Source of the DNA: Propionibacterium sp.
GTDB taxonomy: Bacteria > Actinomycetota > Actinomycetes > Propionibacteriales > Propionibacteriaceae
Reading direction: 5' to 3'
Assembly (NCBI GenBank): GCA_022837595.1
Contig: JALHFX010000017.1
Coordinates: 1 to 31,342, forward strand
DNA length: 31,342 nucleotides
The position numbers and the translations under genes are program-made. This document shows, in pieces, positions 1-8,417 of this stretch (positions are counted from its first letter, which is position 1; each line of letters opens with the position of its first letter). The notes beneath the pieces were generated by a model. That model saw nothing but the letters and a program-made list of their open reading frames with translations, had not been told where the DNA came from and did not search any database.

Positions 1-833
1 TTCGCCGGTGGCAGGCCGAGCCGTTCGGTCTCCTGTTCACCGTCGAGGTAAGTGAGGAACCACTCGCGCGGTGCGGGCACCCGGTCGAAGGTGAGCGTCG
101 CCAGCTCTCCTTGAATCTCGCTGAACCTGTCGGACGCGCTGATCTTCGAATACGACAGATCGGCCACCATCCCCGGATAGCTCGCCAGCACCACACCTGC
201 CCCATCTGCGCCCGACCCGACGGTGACGTCGCAGGCCGTCACCGCTTGCGGCGCACCGAAGAGATCCACCAGCATCGAGACGCAATAGACCCCGATATCG
301 AACAGCGCCCCACCGCCCAGCTTTGGATCGAAGATGTTCACCGGCCGGCCGGCGAGCACCAGATCGTAGCGAGCCGAGCGTTGCGAATAGCCCAGCGAAA
401 CCCTCCGGATCTGCCCCAGCTTCGGCAGGAGCAACTTCAACGCCGCAGTACCTGGATCGTAGGCATTGCGCATTCCCTCGAAAAGCACCACGTTGTGATC
501 AGCCGCGGCCTCCAGCAAAGAAGAGAACTCCGCCGCGGTGGGCACCGCCGGTTTCTCTACGAAGACATGCTTCCCGGCCCGGATGGCCTGCAACGCCTGT
601 TCAAAATGAACGCCGTTCGGGCTAGCTATGTATACCGCGTCAACCTCGTCGCTGGCGAGCATCGCGTCGAGCTCGGTCCAGGTTCGTTCGGTCCCGAAAG
701 CGGCCGCCGCCTTTTCAGCTGTCTGGAGGCTGCGAGAGTAAACTCCCGCCAGGGCGATCTGCGGCACTTCAGCCATCGCGTCTACGAACTGGTAAGTGAT
801 GGTGCTGGTACCGACCGTTGCGATACGAATCAT
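1..833 (-). CDS. Gfo/Idh/MocA-family oxidoreductase (C-terminus cut by window edge)
   Basis: Reading the minus strand from an ATG at 833 gives 277 continuous residues that run off the window start, so the C-terminus is missing. The protein looks like an NAD(P)-dependent sugar or polyol dehydrogenase of the Gfo/Idh/MocA family. The N-terminal Rossmann strand MIRIATVGTS replaces the usual GxGxxG with a looser VGTS turn. The family EKP motif is at residues 93-95, after YIASPNGVHFEQAL. The GGGALFDIGVYC segment (residues 173-184, with D179) matches the second conserved motif of the substrate domain. The family acts in the cytoplasm on varied sugars, inositols or trans-dihydrodiols, and the substrate cannot be read from the sequence. 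The gene diverges from the exporter gene at 946, and the ribosome binding site is weak (GAG about 9 nt before the ATG). Confidence 0.9.
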   Translation of the reverse strand, partial: MIRIATVGTSTITYQFVDAMAEVPQIALAGVYSRSLQTAEKAAAAFGTERTWTELDAMLASDEVDAVYIASPNGVHFEQALQAIRAGKHVFVEKPAVPTAAEFSSLLEAAADHNVVLFEGMRNAYDPGTAALKLLLPKLGQIRRVSLGYSQRSARYDLVLAGRPVNIFDPKLGGGALFDIGVYCVSMLVDLFGAPQAVTACDVTVGSGADGAGVVLASYPGMVADLSYSKISASDRFSEIQGELATLTFDRVPAPREWFLTYLDGEQETERLGLPPA

Positions 834-945
834 GATTGAACTCTAGATGGCTCACCAGCAGGTGTCCTGGTTCCCACGACCCTCAAAGACCCCGTCGGGG
901 TGCCGGACGAGCAGCAGCGATCGCCTGCGCGCGTAGAGTGTTTCG

Positions 946-2148
946 GTGAGCAAACGCGTTGGCCTGCAGACGACGATCATCGTGGCGATGCTGTCGATGA
1001 TCGGCCCGTTCGCCATCGACTCGGTTTTTCCCGCTTTCGCTCGCATCGGCATCCAGTTCGGCGCCTCGGACGCAGCCCTGCAGCAGATCACTAGTATTTA
1101 CCTCTTCTCGTACGCATTCGCGAGCCTCTTCCACGGACCCATTTCCGACGCGGTAGGACGTAAGCCCGTCATGATCGTCGGAATGAGCGCTTTCGCGCTG
1201 GCGTCGATCGGTTGCGCCTTCGCCCCGAATCTGGGCCTCCTACTGGCTTTCCGGGCTGCCCAGGGCGTCTTCGCAGGCGCCGGCCAGATCATCTCGCGGG
1301 CTCTGATCCGTGATCTCTACGACGGCTGGCAGGCACAGCGCGTGATGGCGCAAGTCTCCATGATCTTCGCCATCGCACCGGCGATCGCACCTGTGGTGGG
1401 TGGTTGGTTGCTCACTGTCGGCGACTGGGAGATCATCTTCACCTTCCTGACCGCCTACACGCTGCTCTTGCTCGCACTGATCACCTTCGGGCTGCCCGAA
1501 TCGCATCCGGTCGAGAAGCGGACGCCGCTTCGGATGGGTCGACTGTTCTTTGGTATGCGCCAGGTTGCCGCAAGCGGCGCGTTCGTCCGGCTGGCGTTCG
1601 CATCCTCACTGGCGTTCTCGGCGCAGTTCCTCTATATCGTGGGTGCCCCTATTTTCGTCGTCCGCTTGCTCGGGCTGGGTGAGCGGGATTTCTGGATCTT
1701 CTTCGTGCCGCTGATCACCGGCATGACTCTCGGCTCATATCTGAACGCCAGGCTCGCCGAGTGGGGCCATGCCGACAAAGTCGCCAGCATCGGATACGGA
1801 ATCATGCTCGCGGCGATGGTGCTGAACGTCGCGCTCGCAGCCTCACCCCTGGCGGATCGCCTGCCATGGCCGGTCATCGGGCCTGGGCTCATCGCATTTG
1901 GTATGTCGCTGGCTTTCCCGATTCTGCAGCTGACGATGCTCGATCTTTTCCCCGCGCTGCGCGGGACTGCCGCCTCGCTGCAGGCGTTCACCTCGCTGCT
2001 GCTCAACGCACTGCTCGCCGGTGTGGTCGTGCCGCTGGTTTCGAGTAGTATCCAGACGATGGCGCTCGCGAGCGGTGCATTCAGCATCGCAGGAGCGGGC
2101 TTGTGGACCTGGCATGTGGTAGCTGATCGTCGGCGTCCGACCCTCTGA
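946..2148 (+). CDS. MFS multidrug exporter, Bcr/CflA (DHA1) type
   Basis: This 400-residue protein starts at a GTG (MSKRVGLQTT) and is hydrophobic throughout, with about 12 membrane segments. It fits a proton-driven drug exporter of the DHA1 group in the inner membrane. The loop between helices 2 and 3 carries MFS motif A, GPISDAVGRKPVM, at residues 64-76. The segment ITSIYLFSYAFASLFHGPIS before it, and FAIAPAIAPVVGGWL (motif C-like, helix 5), are typical of Bcr/CflA bicyclomycin/chloramphenicol-type exporters. The length is normal for the family. The gene is convergent with the sortase gene at 2220, leaving 71 bp between them, and diverges from the oxidoreductase gene. Substrate specificity cannot be predicted. 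Confidence 0.88.
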   Translation: MSKRVGLQTTIIVAMLSMIGPFAIDSVFPAFARIGIQFGASDAALQQITSIYLFSYAFASLFHGPISDAVGRKPVMIVGMSAFALASIGCAFAPNLGLLLAFRAAQGVFAGAGQIISRALIRDLYDGWQAQRVMAQVSMIFAIAPAIAPVVGGWLLTVGDWEIIFTFLTAYTLLLLALITFGLPESHPVEKRTPLRMGRLFFGMRQVAASGAFVRLAFASSLAFSAQFLYIVGAPIFVVRLLGLGERDFWIFFVPLITGMTLGSYLNARLAEWGHADKVASIGYGIMLAAMVLNVALAASPLADRLPWPVIGPGLIAFGMSLAFPILQLTMLDLFPALRGTAASLQAFTSLLLNALLAGVVVPLVSSSIQTMALASGAFSIAGAGLWTWHVVADRRRPTL

Positions 2149-2219
2149 CGCAACCCTCTCAGCGGCGCCGATCAAACCGACCGGCACCCACGATAGCTGG
2201 CTACGACGCGAGTCCCCTG

Positions 2220-3149
2220 TCAGCCTTGAGCTGGATCCCCGGGCTTGGCTGCGCTTCGTCCGGAGTAGATGACGAAACCGGTCAGCGCCGCGATGCTGCC
2301 ACCGATGATCACCGCCCACCAAGGAAACCCGGGCACTTCAGGCCTGGCCCCCGCACGTTCAAGGTCGGCTGCTGGGGTGGGGGTGACACGTTCACCCGTG
2401 ACGAGAATGCGGTGCGTGTTGATGCCCAGCGGCGTGCAGGTGACCAACGTCACCAGATCTTCCCCATATTGCGGGAGCAGCGGCTGGGTCTCATCGGGCT
2501 GAATGACTTGGGTGGAGATCACCTCGTAGGTGAGTACCTCACCGAAAACTTCAACGGTGAACCGGTCGCCGACATTCACCTTGTCCAGGTTGTCGAAGAG
2601 CGTCGCACTGGGGAGGCCTCGATGAGCCGTCAGCACCGAGTGCTGGGAGGCTCCACCGACCGGCAGCGAGGTGCCCTGCAAATGGCCGACGCCGTGCGCC
2701 AGGACCGCATCCGAGGTGCCATGGTAGATCGGAAGGTCGACGTCGATGCCGGGGATCTTCAGCCGCCCCATGGTCCCGGTGCCGTTGATATCGAGCAGGT
2801 CGTGGTAGTTGAGATCGCTGCTGTCCTCGGCGTCGGATGTGGGGACATTACTCTGCGGGGACAGCAGCGCACCGCCGGTGAGCGCCAAGTTGTAGGTGTG
2901 CGCCCTGTCGATTTCAGCCTCAAGCCTGGACGGCGGCCCCTTCTCGATGTCTGCGCTGACCACATTCTCGATGAGCGCAGACTGGTTGTATTGCGAGAAC
3001 CAGCTCGCCACGCTCGGATACATCAAGACGAGCACGCCGATGAAGATCAGCAGAGACATCCCCGCGTTGAACCAAGGCATCCGCCAGCGGCGGGGGTGCG
3101 GCGGCGGAGGCCCGGCTGCCGGGTCGGGCTGCGAAGCGACGTCGAGCAT
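2220..3149 (-). CDS. srtC: Class C sortase (pilin polymerase)
   Basis: This membrane transpeptidase should cleave pilin sorting signals between Thr and Gly and join subunits through the pilin-motif lysine. I chose the ATG at 3149 (MLDVASQPD, 309 aa) because an AAGGGGA ribosome binding site lies 5-6 nt upstream. A TTG five codons earlier is also open. A proline-rich cytoplasmic tail is followed by a membrane helix near residues 30-46, the sortase beta-barrel, and a second C-terminal helix at about 277-296, which is the class C topology. The catalytic triad is His176 (SVLTAHRGLPSA), Cys238 (LVTLVTCTPLGIN) and Arg247 (THRILVTGER). I cannot find the DPF/DPW-type lid motif common in pilin sortases. 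The gene is last in the pilus operon, 106 bp after the shaft pilin, with a hairpin between them. Confidence 0.95.
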   Translation of the reverse strand: MLDVASQPDPAAGPPPPHPRRWRMPWFNAGMSLLIFIGVLVLMYPSVASWFSQYNQSALIENVVSADIEKGPPSRLEAEIDRAHTYNLALTGGALLSPQSNVPTSDAEDSSDLNYHDLLDINGTGTMGRLKIPGIDVDLPIYHGTSDAVLAHGVGHLQGTSLPVGGASQHSVLTAHRGLPSATLFDNLDKVNVGDRFTVEVFGEVLTYEVISTQVIQPDETQPLLPQYGEDLVTLVTCTPLGINTHRILVTGERVTPTPAADLERAGARPEVPGFPWWAVIIGGSIAALTGFVIYSGRSAAKPGDPAQG

Positions 3150-3171
3150 TCGGGTCCCCTTCAACGCGAAT

Positions 3172-3204
3172 CAGTGGGCGGAGAGATGATCTCCCCGCCC
3201 ACTG
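3172..3204 (-). terminator. Hairpin between shaft pilin and sortase genes
   Basis: The arms CAGTGGGCGG (3172-3181) and CCGCCCACTG (3195-3204) are perfect complements, and the stem continues inward through AGAGA/TCTCC with one mismatch to a small loop. In the minus-strand transcript it sits between the pilin stop (3256) and the sortase ribosome binding site. No U-run follows, so it reads better as a partial attenuator or an RNA processing/stability element than as a full terminator. It could make sortase mRNA less abundant than pilin mRNA. Confidence 0.6.
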
Positions 3205-3255
3205 AAGGCTACTTCTTGTTATTGCTCACTAGCTTGGACGATGAGTCCTTCGCTA

Positions 3256-4665
3256 TCAGGCGCGAGCCTTGCGGACTGCAATGGCGCTACCTGCAGCACC
3301 GATGATCGCAACACCGGCGATGAGGAAGAGCATCGTGCCCTGTCCACCGGTCAGCGGCAGGTTCGGGCCCTGCTGCTTAGTGTTGTCGATGGTCTTGGTG
3401 ACCACGACTGGTTCGGTCAGCGCGGTCAGGTTGACCTCGGTCCAAGCGGCGTCGCCGGTAGGCGTGACGTAGCCGGCTGGGGCCTTGGTTTCCTTGAGCC
3501 AGTAGGTCTCGGTGATGTCATCATTGTTGCCAACCCACAAGGTGACATTGATCTCGCCATTGGCGTCGGTGGTGTACGTGCCGACCAGCGTGGTCTTGTC
3601 AGACTTGTAGATCTCGAACTCGGCGTCCTTCAGAATCTTGCCGTTGCCGTCGTCGGTCTTCAGAACCTTCAGATCGGCCCAGTTGGTGGTCGGCTCGATA
3701 TCGATCGACGGCTTATAGTTGTTAACCACGGCGCTGGCATTATTCGGGATGATGCCGGTGCCGTCGACCTCAGTAGTGAGAATCATCACGACCGGAGTGC
3801 CTGCGACAAGCTTCCCGAGACCCGTTCCGGTGAAGGTGACCACGATATTGCCGTCAGTCTTGCCAGTGACCGTGTAGTCGGTGTCTTCAACCAGCTCGGT
3901 GTCTCCGATGGTGACCTTGATCGAGTCGTAGGTCAGGCGAGGATCGAGCGGATCGGTCACAACGAAATCGGTGTAGGTAGGAGCGGCTGGAACCGGAACG
4001 GTGATCGTCCAGTCAACCAACGCCTTGCCGGTGACGAAAGTGCCGTCGGGCAGCACGACCTTCCCGGGCTCGGAGACCGTCTTGGTCATCTCGGACTCGT
4101 CGACGACGTTCTTTGGGTAGACGTTGACGTCGTAGATCCACTCAGCCTGGTTCCGATAGGGCAGAGTCACCAGGAAGGGCGCCACCGCTGTGGTGATGTT
4201 GTTGTTACCCGGATCGGTTTCGGTGACCAGGTAAAGACCCATCGGCAGGTTCGCGGTGACAGTGCCGTTGGCGAGAGTCTTGACAGTCGTCGGGGTGCCG
4301 AGGGTGTAGGGCGGGGTCGTGATGTCGGCAGGCGTCGCACCCTTGATGAGCTCCCAGCCCTCATAGGTGGTTAGGTCGATTGCCTCATCATCCTTTTGGG
4401 TCACCGGGGTGATCGTGAACTCAACGCCTTCAAGAGCGTTGCCGAACCCACTGGTGTCCCCGATGGCGGTGCCATCGCCCGCCGTTCCCTCATTGCCGTC
4501 GAACTTGTGGATGGTCAGCGAAGTCTCAGCAGTCGGGTCGATGTTGGCGAGGCTCGGAGGATCCGGCACCTCTGCCGATGCTGGGCTAGCTGCGCCGAGT
4601 AGGCCAGCGGTCGCGAGCGCGACTGCCCCCACGCCAGCCGCTAGGCGCTGGATAAACTTTGCCAT
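3256..4665 (-). CDS. Major (shaft) pilin, SpaA/FimA-type with LPLTG anchor
   Basis: This 469-residue precursor is the repeating subunit of a sortase-assembled pilus. A signal peptide covers residues 1-31 (cleavage after SPASA). The pilin motif WIYDVNVYPKN is at 176-186, with Lys185 as the expected acceptor for the intersubunit isopeptide bond. The C-terminal CnaB domain has a full E-box, YWLKETKAPAGY, at 388-399 (Glu392), and an E-box-like GLYLVTETD with Glu149 lies in the N-terminal domain. The sorting signal LPLTG at 436-440 is followed by a hydrophobic helix and the charged tail RKARA. The start has a GAAAGGA ribosome binding site about 10 nt upstream. The gene lies between tip adhesin and sortase genes on the same strand, matching the adhesin-shaft-sortase order of Actinomyces fimbriae. 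Confidence 0.95.
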   Translation of the reverse strand: MAKFIQRLAAGVGAVALATAGLLGAASPASAEVPDPPSLANIDPTAETSLTIHKFDGNEGTAGDGTAIGDTSGFGNALEGVEFTITPVTQKDDEAIDLTTYEGWELIKGATPADITTPPYTLGTPTTVKTLANGTVTANLPMGLYLVTETDPGNNNITTAVAPFLVTLPYRNQAEWIYDVNVYPKNVVDESEMTKTVSEPGKVVLPDGTFVTGKALVDWTITVPVPAAPTYTDFVVTDPLDPRLTYDSIKVTIGDTELVEDTDYTVTGKTDGNIVVTFTGTGLGKLVAGTPVVMILTTEVDGTGIIPNNASAVVNNYKPSIDIEPTTNWADLKVLKTDDGNGKILKDAEFEIYKSDKTTLVGTYTTDANGEINVTLWVGNNDDITETYWLKETKAPAGYVTPTGDAAWTEVNLTALTEPVVVTKTIDNTKQQGPNLPLTGGQGTMLFLIAGVAIIGAAGSAIAVRKARA

Positions 4666-4758
4666 GTTGTGCCATTTCCTTTCTTCTTCTCCCCGATCCG
4701 ATATGAGCGGCCGGCGATGTCTAAATGATTCAGCAGATGTATGGTTTTGGGTTTCTTG

Positions 4759-7700
4759 TCAGCCCTGCTGCACGTGGTGCAGTCGGCGCTGGCGGACGAC
4801 CACTGCTCCCGCCGCGGTCAGCAGCAACAGCGTGCCTCCGATCAGGAAGGCGTCCCGGCCAAGACCTCCGGTGAGCGGAAGTGTTACGCCGTCTTGTTGG
4901 TCGTTCTCGATCGGATCGAGTTCGATCGTCGAGCCTCCGACGACGGTGAAGTTGATCGGGTCTTTGACGAGCTGGTAGCCCGGAGGTGCAGTCTTTTCGG
5001 TCAAGGTGTAGTCCCCTGCCGGCAGGTTCATCAGCAAGAACGCGCCCGCGTCCGGGTCCTGGTCCTTGTAGTCACCAGCGGCGCAGGGAGCTGCGACACA
5101 GTCGGTTACCACGGTGCCCGCCGGCACGCCCGGCCCGGTCAGCGTCCACGTGGACCCCGCCAGCAGCTCGTTTTCCGTGCCCGAAGCGATCTTCGTCCAG
5201 ATCACCGAACCGAGCACCTGCTTGGTCGTGTTCGTCACAGTGATCGTTCCCAGATCGTCCTGCTTGGCGGTCACGGGATCGCTAAACAGGGGATCGCCGT
5301 CCCACTCGAAGGACGGGTTGTCGGCTACCGGCGCATCCGGCCGTTCCTCATTGGTCACCGTGCACTCAGCACCAAGGGGAATCTCGGTGGCCGCGGTCGA
5401 AGTCCACGTCTCGCCTGCCGCGATCGGCCCCCAGGTACCGGTCTTTGTCTCGGCGCCCAGCGAGCACGACCAGTCACCGCCGTACTTGTTGGTCTCATCC
5501 GCTGTGCTTCCTGCGGGGACAACCTTAGTTACCTCGAATGCCCCGTGGACGCGATCAGCCTTGTTGGTAACGGTGATGGTTTTCTCCTCACCGTTCACGA
5601 TCGTTACGCCCGGGGAGATGTCCGGTGTGCTGGACCACTGCCACGAACTGTTAGGAAGGCCCACGGAGCCTGTTGGCGCCTCCTCTGTGGCCGAGCAACT
5701 CGCACCGACCGGGATGTCGTCCGCAGCCGGCATGCCTGGGTCAGGCACCAGAGTCGCGTTGCCGGTACCCAGGCTGCTCCAGGCTCCGGAAGCCACAGTG
5801 CCACCGTTGAGTGTGCAGGTGTATGCGCCGTTGAAAGTCGCCTCGTTGCCCGCACCGGACGGCACTGAATCGTCGAAGGCTTTCTTGATGTTCAGCGCGG
5901 CCGCCTGGTACTCCTCATTCTTGAAGATGCACTTGACGTTCTCACCGATGCCGACTTCCGACAGAGCTGCCGTCTTCTCCCCTAGATCGATCTCTGCGTC
6001 ATCTGGAGTGCAGGTGAGGTCAGTCAGACTCCAACCGGGCCTGTCCTCCTTCTCTTTCAGGACCAGACTCGCCACGTCACCGGGCTCGTCGAACTTGAGG
6101 GTCCAGCTCGCCTGACCGTTCTGCCCGGTGCTTTGCGCCGAAGCCGCAGGAATCTGCGACGACGCGCCTTGCTGGGTTAGGTCAAACTGCCAGCCTTGTG
6201 CAGCAGCGAACTGTCCGCCGTAGGGCTTGGCCTGTTTCTCGACGGTCACCGTAGACTCGCATTTCAGGCCTTGGGCGAACTGCTCCATGACCTGCTGAAG
6301 CTGAGCCCAATCAGCCTTGATGTAGTCGAATTCGTTCAGGCCAGCGCCCGCAACGTAGCCTGCTTGGCCCGAGATCGAGGCCAAGTTGTCGTTTGACAGG
6401 CCTGTGCCGATCCCTACTGTGATGACCCGCGCACCGGTCTTCTTGATGGCGTTCGCAGAAAAGACGGCCCGCTCCAATTCGCGGAAAGACGTCAGGCTTC
6501 CGCTGCCAGCGGTGTTGTTGCCATTGTTCGAGTATGTTGGGTTGCCGTCGGTAAGCACGAAGACAACATCGTAGGCGTACGCCGCCGACCCCTCGGCTGC
6601 TTCCCAAAGCCCCGCGTCCCAGTTCGTACCGCCTGAAGGCTGGAAGTTCGCGGTTTGCCCATTGCTTGCGGAAGTGGAATACCAACGCTTCACGGTGGTC
6701 GCACCAGCAGCTGTTTCGACGCTCTGGAGAGCCGGATGATTAGAAACCTTGCCGGGGGTCGTGTTGTCGAAGCTGAACATCGCTACCGACGATTGCGTTC
6801 CGGTCAAACCGTTGACGAGGGCGGTCGTCGCTTGAGCAAGTGTATTCTGGTAGCCGCTCACCGAGCCGGAGGTATCGAGTACGATGCCTACTTTGACACC
6901 GGTCGAGCAACTTTGAGCGAGGACCGGGTTCTTCACCTGGTTGGCGATGTAGCCGCTATGGGCGTTCCAGACGTTGGTGGTGGTATGGGCTGGGACGGTG
7001 TAGGAGCCAGCGTTATCTGGAACGGTATAAACAATTTGGTAGTCGCGGGACGTGAAGTTATTCGCGGTGCCTGTAGTGAAACTCGCTAGGGGGCTGGCTA
7101 GTTTGGTCGCTGCGTCCGAACCTGGCACTGCGTCGAGTTCCCTAATGTAGACCGTTTCATCCGCCAATAGCGCCGTCGTCGGGAAGACGCACTCGCCAAG
7201 GTTCGAGGCCTCAATCTCGCAGGTGGCGAGTTCGGCATCGTCAGCAGAGTAGAGCCCGAATCGAACGCCCGCCGTATCCTCCGAAGAAACGGCGTCTGCA
7301 CCCGTACCAGTACGGTAGGTGCCCTTATTCACCGTCAGTGTGTAGTCCTGGGGAAGCTTGAGTTCGACGGGGAAATTACCGAAATCGTAGGTTCGGTTCC
7401 CCCCCCATGCACCTGATGCGGGAGTCTGGCCATTACCAGGGATGACCTTCCAGTCGCCAGGCGTAGTCCACGTATAACCTTCCGGCGCCTGGACCTGCTG
7501 AACACGGTAGCGGCGATTCGACGCGATCTCTGTACCATTGTTGCTGTTGTTCATGTACTTGACGAGGAACTCACCCGGATCGGGATCCCGATCACGGCTG
7601 TTCGCTGGGCAAGCACTAGGTGCTGTCTGGCAGTCCTCGACCGTGTGGGAGTTGCTGTTCCAGCGATTGTCTTGTGAATCGTTCCCAGTGCTGGCGTTGT

Positions 7701-8244
7701 CCCGCGGCCCCTGGATGCGGAACGTGGCGCCACCGACAGGAACAGGATCCCCAGTGCTGTCCTTCACGGTCCAGTAGACATACGGCGCGTTAACGCCATC
7801 AGGCACCCCGACGATGAACGGCTCGATGCCCATGGTCTTGATCTGGGATTCCTCTGCAGCAGAAGAGCCCTGCGTGCCTGCGATCTCCTCAGGCTCGGAC
7901 GACTCATCCCGCGCTCCAGCCGAGGGAGCCTCGCTGGCCTCCGAAGGCTCACGTGTTGATGAGGACGATTGCGGCGTCCCTGAAGATTCAGGAGTCGAAG
8001 ATTCGGTCGTCGCTGGGGTTGTCGTTTCCGAAGCCTCTGACGTCGCGTCCTGCACGAACGCCGACCGGGAATCGCTGGTCGCGCTGGCGGTTCCGCTGGG
8101 GCCGTCGGTATCCTCGCCCCACGCCATCGAACTCGGTGCGACGCCAGCGCTAAGAGTCAATCCCAGCAGAGCCCCCACCAGCAATGTACGATTCAGGCGT
8201 TTGGTGGCTCTCGCCGACCGTACGCTTGTTCGGTCCACAGACAT
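4759..8244 (-). CDS. Pilus tip adhesin with VWA domain and LPLTG anchor
   Basis: This 1,161-residue secreted protein probably caps the pilus and binds a host or bacterial ligand. A signal peptide spans about residues 1-41, then a Ser/Thr/Glu-rich low-complexity stalk runs to about 135. A CnaB-like domain follows (about 150-300), then a second beta domain (300-440). A von Willebrand factor A domain (about 450-660) has an apparently complete metal-binding MIDAS site: D457-T-S459-G-S461, T540 and D566. After this come several beta domains, two resembling DUF5979 repeats (about 780-895 and 897-1007), and a last CnaB domain with E-box YTLTEKTAPPGY (1079-1090). LPLTG is at 1122-1126 with a membrane helix and basic tail. 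An AGGGGA ribosome binding site supports the ATG at 8244. It is first in the pilus operon. The first CnaB domain has Gln250 where the E-box Glu is expected. Confidence 0.93.
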   Translation of the reverse strand: MSVDRTSVRSARATKRLNRTLLVGALLGLTLSAGVAPSSMAWGEDTDGPSGTASATSDSRSAFVQDATSEASETTTPATTESSTPESSGTPQSSSSTREPSEASEAPSAGARDESSEPEEIAGTQGSSAAEESQIKTMGIEPFIVGVPDGVNAPYVYWTVKDSTGDPVPVGGATFRIQGPRDNASTGNDSQDNRWNSNSHTVEDCQTAPSACPANSRDRDPDPGEFLVKYMNNSNNGTEIASNRRYRVQQVQAPEGYTWTTPGDWKVIPGNGQTPASGAWGGNRTYDFGNFPVELKLPQDYTLTVNKGTYRTGTGADAVSSEDTAGVRFGLYSADDAELATCEIEASNLGECVFPTTALLADETVYIRELDAVPGSDAATKLASPLASFTTGTANNFTSRDYQIVYTVPDNAGSYTVPAHTTTNVWNAHSGYIANQVKNPVLAQSCSTGVKVGIVLDTSGSVSGYQNTLAQATTALVNGLTGTQSSVAMFSFDNTTPGKVSNHPALQSVETAAGATTVKRWYSTSASNGQTANFQPSGGTNWDAGLWEAAEGSAAYAYDVVFVLTDGNPTYSNNGNNTAGSGSLTSFRELERAVFSANAIKKTGARVITVGIGTGLSNDNLASISGQAGYVAGAGLNEFDYIKADWAQLQQVMEQFAQGLKCESTVTVEKQAKPYGGQFAAAQGWQFDLTQQGASSQIPAASAQSTGQNGQASWTLKFDEPGDVASLVLKEKEDRPGWSLTDLTCTPDDAEIDLGEKTAALSEVGIGENVKCIFKNEEYQAAALNIKKAFDDSVPSGAGNEATFNGAYTCTLNGGTVASGAWSSLGTGNATLVPDPGMPAADDIPVGASCSATEEAPTGSVGLPNSSWQWSSTPDISPGVTIVNGEEKTITVTNKADRVHGAFEVTKVVPAGSTADETNKYGGDWSCSLGAETKTGTWGPIAAGETWTSTAATEIPLGAECTVTNEERPDAPVADNPSFEWDGDPLFSDPVTAKQDDLGTITVTNTTKQVLGSVIWTKIASGTENELLAGSTWTLTGPGVPAGTVVTDCVAAPCAAGDYKDQDPDAGAFLLMNLPAGDYTLTEKTAPPGYQLVKDPINFTVVGGSTIELDPIENDQQDGVTLPLTGGLGRDAFLIGGTLLLLTAAGAVVVRQRRLHHVQQG

Positions 8245-8417
8245 CGACTTCCCCTCTTCATGGCGTTTTCTCAGAAACGTCCAAGTCGATTTTCGCCAAG
8301 AGGTGCCCCTAGAAGCTAACTGGAAGAGGATAGATCACCCCCTACCTTCGTCTATTCACCTTTTCTCACCCGTCTTCACCCGCTCTCGAGCTGAAGTTCC
8401 TGAGAATCCGTGCTGAA
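8245..8417. promoter_or_regulatory. Divergent promoter region with phased CACC repeats
   Basis: This 173-bp gap separates the start of the pilus operon (minus) from the start of the LuxR-type regulator (plus) and must hold both promoters. CACC occurs at 8336, 8357, 8367 and 8377, with spacings of 21, 10 and 10 bp, so all four copies lie on about the same helix face. Read toward the pilus operon they are GGTG(A) repeats. I see no good TTGACA-like box placed for the pilus operon, which would suit an activator-dependent promoter. The operator role is inference. Confidence 0.45.

Noticed and set aside
2226..5868. Several 330-380 codon plus-strand frames antisense to the pilus genes
   Set aside because: They mirror the sortase, pilin and adhesin coding frames, which have signal peptides, catalytic residues and LPLTG anchors. 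The antisense products are Arg/Gly/Val-rich without domains.
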